A DNA stretch of 64,000 nt from Anthopleura xanthogrammica. Its lineage: Eukaryota > Cnidaria > Anthozoa > Actiniaria > Actiniidae. The notes beneath the pieces are model-generated. The model saw nothing but the letters and a program-made list of their open reading frames with translations, was not told the DNA's origin and searched no databases. Shown one piece after another: positions 38,201-46,300 of the stretch. The stretch covers positions 19,700,901 to 19,764,900 of the forward strand of contig OZ025207.1 of assembly GCA_964019055.1 (NCBI GenBank), written 5' to 3'. Within the stretch, counting starts at the first letter, position 1. Every line of letters starts with the position of its first letter. The position numbers and the translations under genes were made by a program.

Positions 38201-39484
38201 GGCTGCCATCATGTGAGGGTGCAAAGCCTCTATATGTTCAAATGAAGGTCTGTTGAATTTCAAAAAAAGTCTGTAGCAGTTAAGATGCTGGCATGAGGCT
38301 AATGGTGAGTAAACAAGTTTGTAACCATAAAACACAGCAATATCAATCAAACTCAAAGAATATCTTTTCCAAATGTTCCTGAGGGATTCTTTTCTATATC
38401 TAAATATCAAAGATGTCTGACAATAGTTTTATACCAGTTATTCTTTCCCCAGAAACCAGTCAAGTGTTATATTTATCAGTGGTAACATTAATACCAATCC
38501 CTGAACCCTACACCTTCTGAATGTAATTAGATCAGTGTACCACACCATTATCTATTGTCTCTTATGCATTCGTAACAAAAAATATTGACATTTGAACAAT
38601 GCCATGGAATTCTGATAACCAGGATTTTTGTAAAACAAATGATTTTGAACTTCGAATTCTTTTTCTGTACAACAGTAGAATAGTTAGAGGTGGTGATAAT
38701 AAATAGGTTGAAGGTGATTACTGCCTCTTTAAATACAATTAACCATAAATTAATATTCCATTTTCATTAATCATCAACATGACAGCAGTAACCATACAAC
38801 CACCTGCTATTAAATTATATATATTAAAAAAATGCATCAGCAGCAGAATAGTGATTCAAAGATTAAATACATGTTAATGTGTTTAACATCTTGTGTTCTT
38901 TGTGATCAGACTTGACATTGGTGATTAAGTAATACTCGATGGGAAACATAAATCATGCAACATATGATAACAAAATGAAATTTAGTCTTTTGTCAAGACA
39001 TTAATTGTCTCGTTCCGTTGATGCTGTGGGATTAACGAACTTTACACTTGCCTATTGTTTCTTTGCTCAAGCAACAAAACCTGCAGCTGGACAATCTGTT
39101 TAGGTATGCATCGCTTGGAAAATCACGCGTGGTTTTGAAGGGGAAAATAAACAAATTTAACGGTCCAAAGCACAAGCATAACACGTTATTAAAATACATT
39201 AATCCCGGCGGTAAATTCAAATAATTCGTTACGGAACCTGCTTGTAAAACAAGTAAAAAGACTAACCTGTCTGGTCTTGCATCTTTGTTTTCGTTCTGTG
39301 ATGATTCCAGGTTGTGTGGAGTGACAGATTCTTCTTCAACACCACTGTCATGAGCTTCTTGATCTTCAAAACTCTCACTGTATTCACTCGCATCAAAATC
39401 AGAAAACGACTCCAAACCGCTCACATGTGAAGGCCCGACTGTATCACTATAGGCAAACGAGGTGTCCGAAACATTAAGATCCAT
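8250..39484 (-). CDS. CEP192: Centrosomal protein of 192 kDa (SPD-2 orthologue), 49 coding exons, 2858 aa
   Basis: Pericentriolar scaffold that recruits and activates Aurora A, PLK1 and PLK4 for centriole duplication, centrosome maturation and spindle assembly. I reconstructed 49 exons on the minus strand, each bounded by AG and GT. Phases chain without a break and the sum is 8577 nt, so the frame is intact from ATG 39484-39482 to TGA 8252-8250. The human protein is about 2540 aa. Residues 1 to about 1700 are acidic, Ser/Thr-rich and mostly disordered. Residues about 1710-2858 hold tandem immunoglobulin-like ASH/MSP modules that match human CEP192 block by block (for example WPAHCLTITPDRG, QIREE, RQQYKR, FPETAVGES). 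Exon lists are in the two entries that follow. A head-to-head neighbour, AMFR, starts 833 bp away. Introns hold many MITEs and one assembly gap. Identity is very secure; single boundaries could be off by a few bases. Confidence 0.96.
9101..9200 (+). repeat. SINE-like unit, partial (CEP192 intron)
   Basis: Carries GTGGTTGCCTCTCACCAATT followed by a degenerate internal promoter-like GGAATTGAGACC. It matches better copies at 36811-36930 and 41401-41530. Partial and diverged. Confidence 0.5.
9466..9735. repeat. GGATGATGGATGGAA minisatellite (CEP192 intron 47)
   Basis: Tandem copies of a 15-16 bp unit GAAGGATGATGGATG with G/A variation. Long His/Pro/Ser ORFs on the minus strand are translations of this array, and one of them also reads through exon 47. 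Confidence 0.9.
10303..10425. repeat. Short minisatellite, ACTGACCCCTGCCCT-type
   Basis: Eight or so imperfect 12-17 bp copies of a CTACTGACCCCTG unit in the CEP192 intron between exons 46 and 47. No gene content. Confidence 0.75.
11063..11198. mobile_element. MITE-like inverted repeat (CEP192 intron)
   Basis: Terminal inverted repeats of about 21 bp: GTGCTAATCATATGCAGATA at the left and its complement TATCTGCATATGATTAGTAC at the right. The core is about 90 bp. Confidence 0.75.
11517..11716. other. Assembly gap, 200 N
   Basis: Exactly 200 N, which looks like a placeholder, so true size is unknown. It sits inside a CEP192 intron. Exon phases on both sides agree, so no exon need be missing. 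ORFs across it are artefacts. Confidence 0.99.
13086..13319. mobile_element. MITE family B, copy 1 (CEP192 intron)
   Basis: Diverged copy with inverted ends: AATAGTCCC at the left and GACTATT at the right, and ACCTTTCAAGATGGCACAGG in the right arm. Other copies are at 26020-26225, 46815-47036 and 63130-63246. Confidence 0.8.
14529..14704. mobile_element. MITE family E, copy 1 (CEP192 intron)
   Basis: Arms carry CGCAGATATGATCTCGAGGC and its relative TGCCCGAAAATACC...CATGTCTGTGCTTGC. The outer ends are GCGAG and CTCGCGCATCTCGAAA. Related to 55643-55822 and to the split copy at 52490-52892. Confidence 0.8.
15821..15993. mobile_element. MITE family A, copy 2 (CEP192 intron)
   Basis: 173 bp, same length as copy 1 but in opposite orientation by its core. 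The ends are GCTTGGGTGTGATGTTTTCC and ATTATGCCCAAGC. Terminal repeats are nearly complete. Confidence 0.85.
16636..16712 (-). repeat. tRNA-like sequence (SINE head or tRNA pseudogene)
   Basis: Read on the minus strand it has a near-consensus Pol III A box (TAGCTCAGTTGGTAAGAG) and B box (AGTTCAAGTCTTG) about 45 nt apart, the spacing of a tRNA gene. The acceptor arm does not pair well and the T stem has a mismatch. I call it a tRNA-derived repeat rather than a working tRNA. Confidence 0.6.
17101..17240 (-). repeat. SINE-like unit, reverse orientation (CEP192 intron)
   Basis: The reverse complement gives CCTCTCATCACTGGGGTCTT followed by GATTTCCAG and AGTAGAGTTTGTTTGGT. This is the shared core of a family also seen at 34300-34440, 36811-36930, 41401-41530, 55000-55135 and 58200-58385. 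Confidence 0.65.
17542..18619. mobile_element. TTAA-bounded non-autonomous DNA element, about 1.08 kb (CEP192 intron 31)
   Basis: The perfect 20-bp end TTAAGGTATCAGGGTACCCC at 17542-17561 is inverted exactly at 18600-18619. TTAA at both ends is the target duplication typical of piggyBac-type insertions. A second inverted pair, AAAAGTGTGTCTCCGATTTT (about 17819) and its complement (about 17946), lies inside. No ORF above 61 codons, so it is non-autonomous. It is embedded in a CAGCTGACAGTTGGCTG-rich repeat. Confidence 0.8.
20000..20230. repeat. Degenerate GTTGTGGGTAGATTGTGGTGGG repeat (CEP192 intron)
   Basis: Imperfect tandem copies of a 19-21 bp unit such as GTCAGTAGGTTGTGGGTAG. In reverse complement it resembles the array at 32399-32790, so the two intronic arrays belong to one family in opposite orientation. 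Confidence 0.6.
23086..23263. mobile_element. MITE family A, copy 3 (CEP192 intron)
   Basis: Terminal repeats CTTTGGGCATAATGTTTTCC and GGAAAACATTACACCCAA. The core matches the orientation of copy 2. The 70-codon ORF over it is a repeat translation. Confidence 0.85.
23521..23665 (+). repeat. SINE-like unit (CEP192 intron)
   Basis: Carries TCTCACCAATGTGGTCCAAG, then GTGAGTTGAGTTTGTTTGAT, then a CTCTCCCTTGCCACAAGGGT tail. These are the head, signature and tail segments of the SINE-like family. The internal promoter B box is degenerate. Confidence 0.55.
26020..26225. mobile_element. MITE family B, copy 2, beside CEP192 exon 20 acceptor
   Basis: Well-preserved ends: CCCCTTCACAGTTCCCTGCA at the left and AGGAAAATGTAAAGGGGACT at the right. 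The left end lies about 28 bp from the exon 20 acceptor (25992/25991). It therefore supplies much of the sequence just upstream of that splice site and the false in-frame ATG at 26124-26122. Confidence 0.88.
27684..27965. mobile_element. MITE family G, copy 1 (CEP192 intron)
   Basis: About 280 bp with ends TACAGCTATTCCAAAAAAGG and its complement CTTAAAATAGCTGTA. The core contains GTCAGCACAGAAGAAAATAT and AGTGCATTTTGGG, both shared with the copy at 50930-51205. Confidence 0.85.
28280..28634. mobile_element. TTAA-bounded MITE, about 350 bp (CEP192 intron)
   Basis: TTAA is followed by AGGGGCACTTGGATGAAAAC; the right end is the exact complement, followed by TTAA. The core holds the palindrome AAATGACGTCATTT. 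TTAA duplication suggests a piggyBac-type mobiliser. The family is distinct in sequence from 17542-18619. Confidence 0.82.
28978..29216. repeat. GAATGAATGGATG microsatellite (CEP192 intron)
   Basis: Tetranucleotide-based array of GAAT and GGAT units with a longer-order duplicated block of about 66 bp (ATGGATAGATGGATGAGTGA occurs twice). Confidence 0.9.
30774..31116. mobile_element. Composite: host MITE carrying a nested element (CEP192 intron)
   Basis: Host ends are ATTCCCCTTATTACGTCTTG and CATAATAAGGGGAAT. An uninterrupted relative lies in reverse orientation at 46393-46566. The nested element occupies 30804-30967, with ends GGGCTCAAAATAA and TTATTTTGAGCCC. It is flanked on both sides by TGATACTCA (30795-30803 and 30968-30976), a 9-bp target duplication. 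Confidence 0.88.
32399..32790. repeat. Minisatellite, ACTGACACCCTACCAACACC unit (CEP192 intron)
   Basis: About 18 head-to-tail copies of a 21-bp unit, with CATCAACCC and CAACAACCC variants in a semi-regular order. No coding value. Confidence 0.92.
33097..33232. mobile_element. MITE family A, copy 4, 5'-truncated (CEP192 intron)
   Basis: Retains the core GAGTTGTGTCCATGTTCATG and the right terminal repeat ending GGGAAAACATTATGCC. The left terminal repeat is reduced to CATTCCCTTAAAAATAAG. Confidence 0.8.
34300..34440 (-). repeat. SINE-like unit, reverse orientation (CEP192 intron)
   Basis: The reverse complement carries TACTGCTAATGCGCTGCCTC, TCACCAATGTGACCTGGGTA, TGATTCCTGG and a GTGAGTAGAGA signature. 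Confidence 0.65.
34981..35118. mobile_element. MITE family D, copy 2 (CEP192 intron)
   Basis: Begins TAGAGGCTTTGCAC and ends AAGCCTCTTG, with TCATGGCTGCCATCTCATGA in the right arm. The left arm is shortened compared with 38083-38234. Confidence 0.75.
35704..35975. mobile_element. MITE family I, copy 1 (CEP192 intron)
   Basis: Ends AATAGCCCTTTTTCAAATTC and its complement. The sub-terminal motif GCGCAGGGTTAGCCTC is inverted as GGCTAACACTGCG. A partial relative is at 41824-41954, and the motif recurs near 31970. Confidence 0.8.
36313..36458. mobile_element. Element of the GGGCTCAAAATAA family, copy 2 (CEP192 intron)
   Basis: Ends GGGCTTGAAATAACTGCCAG and CTGGCTGTTATTTCAAGTCC. It is the same family as the nested element at 30804-30967. 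Confidence 0.75.
36811..36930 (+). repeat. SINE-like unit with Pol III box-like motifs (CEP192 intron)
   Basis: Contains GTGCACTTGCCTATCACCTC followed by the B-box-like AGGTTCAAATAG. It is the best-preserved internal promoter in this family within the window. Confidence 0.65.
37397..37817. mobile_element. Element of the GGGCTCAAAATAA family, expanded copy (CEP192 intron)
   Basis: Starts GGGCTCAAAATAACAGCCAG and ends CAGGCTGTTATCTTGAGC. At about 420 bp it is longer than the other copies, with extra A+T-rich sequence around 37500-37730 that may itself be an insertion. Confidence 0.7.
38083..38234. mobile_element. MITE family D, copy 1 (CEP192 intron 1)
   Basis: About 150 bp with nearly perfect arms: TAGAGGCTTTGCACCATCAG at the left and its complement GGTGCAAAGCCTCTA at the right. 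CATGGCTGCCATCATG is in the right arm. Confidence 0.85.
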
Positions 39485-40317
39485 TGTACGTTAATAGTGT
39501 AGTAGGATAAGTCACTATTTGAATATGTTCAAACTTGGCATCCAAAAGGCTAATCCATCTCGTCATGTCATCTTCTTTTTCCTCTGTATTCGGCGCGAAT
39601 ATTCAAATTCTAAAACTAAAAGGCAGTCAGACTATAAGCTAAGACCCTCGAGATTGTATCGGTGTGTCTTCTTGGTAATTTAAAGGTATCAGGGATTTAT
39701 TTTTGGCTGTTTTTTTCGGCCGTATCTTATTTGACTGGTTCCTACAAGGTCAACAACCTTCAATATTTCAAGCGCCAACACTGAAACGAGGCTGTAGCAG
39801 CTACCGCTGGTCTACAGTTCGTGGGCGGGAGTCCACGAATTTGGCGGGAAAGATGCCAATATTTTTTAAAAAAGAAAAAATTAAAATATGAAATATATAA
39901 AAATCTAAACCACGAATTCCTTTTTATTTTGAAATAATCATTTAAACTTAATTTTTTTTAAATACAATTATCTTTAAAAATACTAATTTTGATATCCAAA
40001 TAAAAAACGAAAAAATCATGTTTGGAAAATGAAGATTCGAGTGTATATATAATTTCTTAAATTCGATCCTAGATTTTTGAAAGGTTAAGGTTAAAAATAG
40101 ATTTAAAAAGATAATAATTTGAAGGAATTTTAGGGAGGTCTGGGGAGTTTTTTTGTACTGTGTGACGTCATCGTTGTTGTGCAATCGATCGAATCGGAAA
40201 ACGAGCTGCGATCGATCGATTCACGACGATTCACTGTGTTGATTTCATCATGGACGAAGTTTGGTTTCACTTCTTTCGTATTAAAATTCCTTTCGATTGA
40301 TTTTTTCTCTTAGTAAA
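39485..40317. promoter_or_regulatory. Shared upstream region of CEP192 (minus) and AMFR (plus)
   Basis: 833 bp between the two start codons, so both promoters and 5'UTRs must lie here. A perfect CRE-type octamer TGACGTCA is at 40163-40170, 148 bp before the AMFR start. Two ATCGATCGATT-type palindromes are near 40185-40220. The middle (39850-40130) is very A+T-rich. No TATA box stands out. The octamer is common elsewhere in the window, so it is weak evidence for ATF/CREB or unfolded-protein control. Confidence 0.6.
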
Positions 40318-43300
40318 ATGACACTTGTGTTCCTAGAACAGTTACCTCTTCCTTCTCTCAAGACATATGTAACCGTGAGTTTTCTTCTCTTCGTATCGTC
40401 ATGTTTATACGCGATAAACACGATATGGAACTCGAACGAAGTCAATACAGAAGACCTAAAGGAGAAACCAGAAAGTACGATATACGACTTTATGACAGCG
40501 GATAACTTTTGTTTTTGGGTAAGCTATCTCTCTTGGTGAATTTATTTTTATATGAGACTGATTCTGTATCTTTCTTTCCCGGCATTTTGAACGTATAAGA
40601 CTTACTGTTCTTTCTTTTCAGTCGAATTTGAACATGGCCTATTGCTGTCTGTTTATATTCGGCAAAATTATACAAAGAGTCGTCTTTGGTGACTTGAGAG
40701 AAGCAGAACTCCAGGTACAGTTTACTTTTTTATAGTTTTATTCCAATTATAAAGTATTTTATTTGAGAAAGTTTTCTTTTACAAAGAAAACGTCTGTACG
40801 TTCGTATAAGCTACGTACGTGAGTACGTACGTGTAATATATAAGTTGTCTAGCCATAGGTTTTGACACCTTTTAAACCAATCATTCCATCGTTTACACAT
40901 ATGTAGATATTAAGAATTAGTTAATAAATCTAATATAATTTTTCATAGTTCCCTTTCCGCCTAAATCGTGTAAATTATAGTCTCCTACGCTGCGAGAGCA
41001 GCAAAATTAATGCTTGAGAAGGCACAACGTAAGCTTATTTCACGTAGCGTTGTTCGAGACCTCTTTGTTTACATGAAGTCTGTTTTACAACGATTTTACA
41101 AAAAATAAACGAAACGAATCGACAGTAAACGTAAAATATTCTTCTGTGTTGCAGAATTTTTGCAAGTCGATTCGCAAGTCTGATAGTATTGATAAGCTTA
41201 TATATTACTATTAAGCTTGCATTATTATCAAACTAAATACAGTTCACTTATATTCAAGTATAAAGTATAATGTACAAACAATGGCACACGTTTTTAGGGT
41301 ACTGATGACTGTGTTCACTTTAGCCCTTAAGAAATTGATAAAAATTACTTATAGCCAGAGTCATAGAAACTCTTGACTAACAACATTCTTATCAATCACT
41401 AGCTGTGATTTTGGGAATCAAGAGTGGGGTACCTTAGTGCATTAACCAATCACCTCTGGGGTCTCGGGCTCAATTTCCAGACTCGGCATCACATGAGTAG
41501 AGTTTGTTAGGTTTCTCCCTTGATTTCAATGGACCTCGTCGGCTTGGGTATAATGTTGTCCCATTTCAGACCACGTGTCATTCCCTAAAGTATCATTTCA
41601 TTGTTTAACGGTTGCGCATGAGAAGATACATGAATATGGATACAACTCAAACAAAGAATCTTATTCTCAAGAGAAATATGACACATGGTCTGAAATGGGA
41701 CAACATTACCCCAAGCCGATGAGGTCTATTTGTTTTTTTCTTGGTTCTCCAGTTTGCTCCTTCTACAAAACCTTAAAAGCTAAAATTATTCCAAAAGACC
41801 TTTCTCTAAATATCTGTAAAAAACAACTGTGTTCCATGACTGCAGATTCACTTACGCAGGGTTAGCCTCGATTTTGTGTAGAATATTGGTGTATTCCTGT
41901 GAATCTGTAATCCTTGAGCACAGCAGTATTGTACAAATTTGAAAAAGGTCTATTCAATCAGTTACTTTGATCAGCGCCCAGAGGTTATTTTAGGGTCCAT
42001 TCTGTGATTTTCCATTCCATTTAAATTTTAAAGGATTTTCCCCCTTTTTATTTCAGCAAATTCAAGACAGGTTTTGGAACTTTGTTTTCTACAAGTTTAT
42101 CTTTATTTTTGGTGTTCTGAATGTCCAAAAAGTGGATGAAGTGATGTGGTGGACTGCCTGGTTCACCCTGCTGGGGTTTTTCCAAATATTTTCTCAGCTT
42201 TGCAAGAACAGGTTTGAATATGTAAGTAGGGATTCTTTTTTAAGCCCTGGTTACCATGGTGAAAGGGATAAAAAACACTTATCACATTCTATTAATGCTG
42301 TTTCTGTGAATATATAAGATTTCTATCAGCAGCTAGCAACTTACTGATTATCAAAGCCAATTGAAATCCCATGTTAGGAATTCAGATATTCTGTTTCCCT
42401 AAAACTTTGTTGTTTTCTTTATTGGCCCTAAAACTAATTTATTATTCCTTAATAAGTTTCAATGCATTGGAAGGGCTAGTAGTCAAGCATATGGATGTTA
42501 AACCTTGCAGGGCTAGAAGTAATGGCTGAGCTCATTGGCCAGAAATCATATTGTGACCAGCCACATTGATCAGAATGATCAACATGTGACCAGTCAATGT
42601 GTCTGCATGGTCAGGAGGAACAGCCTAAGAGGTGTTTGTTGACCAGTTGTGCCTTAACTTGCACTAAGATTACAATTATACATGCCAGTACCATCCATTC
42701 AATGATGTTAGTTCATATAAAATATTGAAATAATTGTGATTTTTATTACTTTTCAGCTGTCCTTCTCTCCAACCACTCCACCTGGAACCCACGGCAAGAT
42801 TATTGGTCTTCTGATTGTTTTGCTGATGTGTTGCAATGGATTATTTTTTCTATCTTTGTTTGTTGGTTGGCCTGATGGAATTCACACATTCACGTTCATG
42901 TTGGCAGAGGTAAAGACAGATTCAATCATCTTCATGAAAAGTTTTTTGTTTGCAATGATGACAGTTATACCTCTGAGGCAAAACACAAGTCTAACCTTGA
43001 TCAGCCCAGAGGTTGTTTCAGGGATTCTAGGATTGATAAAATTGAAGTAATTGATAAAGTTCCACTAGCTTGAGAAGCCATGATTACAACAAGCCATAGC
43101 TCCTAGGTAGATCATAACATGGTTCGTACAACCTTGAAAAGTCCTTGAACTTAAACCTAATCAAGTTGAATAGGAAGCTGCAAGCTTTAAAAGATTATAA
43201 ACTCAGATAGTAGTAAACTGTGATAAAGCTGTCCTTAAAAAAAAGACGTTTGTCCTCAGAAAGTCCTTGAAAAGTCCTCAAACTTTATCTTGCCAAAGTT

Positions 43301-46300
43301 GTACAGACCATGACATAAGTCATTCACCCCAATTCCACCAATTGGTTACTAATAACTCAGTCCACTATCCCTATAATGCCTGTATATTAGGACATGCCAC
43401 AAGTCATGTCCTCAGTTGCCTTACTCAATCCCCCACCACCCAAGGTGGGACCAGTCAACAATGTTAACCTGTCTCTTACTCATAAATGTTCTTCTTTTGC
43501 AGTGTCTGCTGCTTTTCATGAAAATCATTCATGTTGGAATAAGGTAAAGTTTAGTCCTACTGAAAGAAAAACTCCCTTTTATAGCTGCCATCCCAGCAAG
43601 AAACAATTAAAACAGTGGCATTTATTTGCCTTCCACTTTTCCAAGTTGTGGCATGGGCAGCCAGAGTGTTTGTCTGACTTTTCTTGAGTGTTCTAATAAT
43701 GATTGTTTGTTGTAACTTTAGGTATGGAATCCACCTTTGGGACATTGGCCATATCGGTACATGGGAAGGACGAACTACATGGTGTTACTATACTGACCTG
43801 TTACTGGATCTTGGAACTTACTCTGTTGACTTGGTTCACCATCTTCATATGCTGGTAATTTAAAGTAGAGTCTTTAATAGAATCCGAGAAATCATGATTG
43901 CTGTGAAAAGTATTTTTGCAGGCTGGCATTAGAGTAAGGCAATTTAGGGCAAAAGGATTTGTTCATTTGTGTTTTTGCCCAGACTATTACTGTACAGTAA
44001 TCAGTACATTTTGGTATCAAACTATAAAATAGGCAATGTGCGTTGAGAGGTCACATTACCCTACCCCCCTAACAACGAATTATAGTCTAGCTTGTGTTGA
44101 ATCAGTTGTTCAATTTCTGTTATTCATTTTGACACAGCTGATTCATGGGGGGGGGGGGGGGGGTCATGTCACATGCAAATAGCAAATAGCCAATCAATGA
44201 TCAGAGCTGTTGATCCATATTGTTCCTCACATCTTGTAGAAATTTATTTTGTATTTATTCATGGCTTTGCTATTGTATATCTCAAATAATGGTTTGATGT
44301 TGATGTAACTAAAGCTTGGAATTAAGAATTCATAAGAAATTTAAAGTGAAAAAATTAGAATTAGAATTTTAGATTTGCGTGCTATATAAATAAAGTTATT
44401 ATTATTATTATACATTGGTCTATCTCCATGAAAATTATTTGAAAATCTATTTTTAGCTGTGCACGTAGCCTGAACTGAATCAGGAATCCCATGATAAAAT
44501 ATTTCAGGCTGCATGCAGAGTTAAAAATAGATTTTCAAATAAATATCATAGGGCATGGAGATGTGTTCGCTTACTTCATACTCTCTTGACTTTTATGAAT
44601 AACAAGAAGATTAAGAAAGATATTTCGATTGAGGAAGTTCTCATATACCTAATATTTAAGTAACAAGACAATAACAATTTCAATAATAATATGTTGCATT
44701 CTTATTTTTCATTTGCATCACAGCTATGGTCCAATATATTCCTGAGTATGGCCAGCCTTGTTCTGTGTATGCAACTTCGTCATCTGTTTTATGAAATCAA
44801 GAAGAGACTTGCAAGACACAGGAACTTTATTCGTATCCTAAACTGCATGGAAAAGAAATTCCCCACAGCAACAAATGAAGAACTTCTGGCAAACAATGAT
44901 GACTGTGCCATTTGCTGGGACACAATGGATGTAGCAAGGAAGCTACCCTGTGGACATCTCTTTCATAGGTAGGGAATAACGCAAATAAAAAGATATTTAG
45001 CTTCTGTCATGAGGTTTATGATCATTATGACAAGGATACTGCTACAGCATAGACCAGATACAGTTGACCAGAAAGCAAGTTTTAACTTAAATGCAAATTT
45101 AACTAAGACAAGACCGGTAATACATCACCCCAGATCTCGTCAGCACCTCAGACCCCTGGTCAACTGACTGTTGGCCAATTAACGGCCATGGTCAGCTGAC
45201 ATCCCACAGTTACTCCACCGTCACACAACAAGATACTCAAAGCACTTGAGAGAACCAACGACAAACCTACAGTACTCATGATAGCAGGCCCAAGTATTGT
45301 GACCATGGTCACTTCACACATTATACCTTTGCTTCCAACTAAATGTAGAACTTTACTCCATACAACAATTTTGTTGAATTTAAGGAATTTTTTTCCACAA
45401 TCGACTTTATACTGACAGTTCTTGTATGCCTTTTTTGTTGTTAGTTCCTGCCTTCGTTCTTGGTTAGAGAATGATACCTCCTGTCCCACATGCCGTCAGT
45501 CATTAGCAGATGATCTTCAGCCTGAGAACAACCAAGAAAATGAACAACAGCCAAGAGGAATGGCTGCATTTATGATGGGCCATGGCATCCGGAGGTACGA
45601 AAATAACATACCTTTAGTTTATTGTTTTACATGGCTAATATTATTGTTCTGAAGGTGGGTGGGTTAAGTTGATCCAATGCTGTTGAAGCTAGTAAAGTCA
45701 CTTTGACAACTGCTCCTTCTGAATATCTAAAGTAGTGACTAGTCCCTTAAGTAACAATGCCCTTATTAACACTGCTGTCAAAGACAGGCACTAGATGAAA
45801 ATCTAATTTATGTCAAATTGTGCTATTTTTTTCTAATCTTCTTTTCCCCACTTTTCCCAGGAATCACTTCTTTCACTTTGATGGTAAGTGTTTAACTCAA
45901 TAGGCCTCTCCAAGACTTCATTTTCAACAATATTTTAAAGCCCTCTTTAATTTTTTGATAAGTATATACACTTAATCGAAATATGGCAACTGATTTGAAT
46001 AACTATTGTTCTGGACTAAATACATGTAGCCTCCCATACATGTAAAAACGCTTTTATGTTTCCACGCAAACACGAGGCTAGTCAGTACTAGTCCAGAACA
46101 ATATATTCAAATTGGTCACCATATTTTGATGATTTGGTGTAATTATCATTAAAAAATTTTGGTTAAATTTGTAATTTTTCTCAGGAAATCAAATTGCCAC
46201 TTGGTTTCCAAGTTTCTCTGTTGAAGTTGTTCACACCCATGCAAATGAAATAAATGCAAATCAACAGCTCCCAGAAAGCCGACTAGAGCTAATGGTAAGT

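Larger units (their letters stand above)
24004..39484 (-). other. CEP192: CEP192 exons 1-20: N-terminal disordered regulatory half
   Basis: Exons in coding order: 39267-39484, 37903-37985, 37133-37216, 36560-36763, 36138-36245, 35271-35415, 34463-34722, 34106-34216, 33755-34026, 32908-33060, 32237-32368, 31690-31872, 31255-31362, 30378-30441, 29257-29427, 28845-28904, 28115-28182, 27384-27593, 26378-27101, 24004-25991. Together about 1782 codons. Exon 18 holds a conserved block (residues about 809-878) with RISLGAF, matching RLSLGEF in human CEP192. Exon 19 (724 nt) lacks an early ATG but is fully open and has a Lys/Arg/Ser-rich centre. Exon 20 (1988 nt) starts Ser-rich, passes through a Pro/Gly/Gln-rich stretch and enters the first folded block at KLPPVCPVSI. 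The ATG-initiated ORF over exon 20 extends into intronic MITE sequence and must not be used as a start. Confidence 0.9.

Noticed and set aside
40163..40170. CRE octamer as proof of unfolded-protein control of AMFR
   Set aside because: The same octamer occurs at least eight more times in the window, including in MITEs and coding sequence, so its presence alone is not informative.
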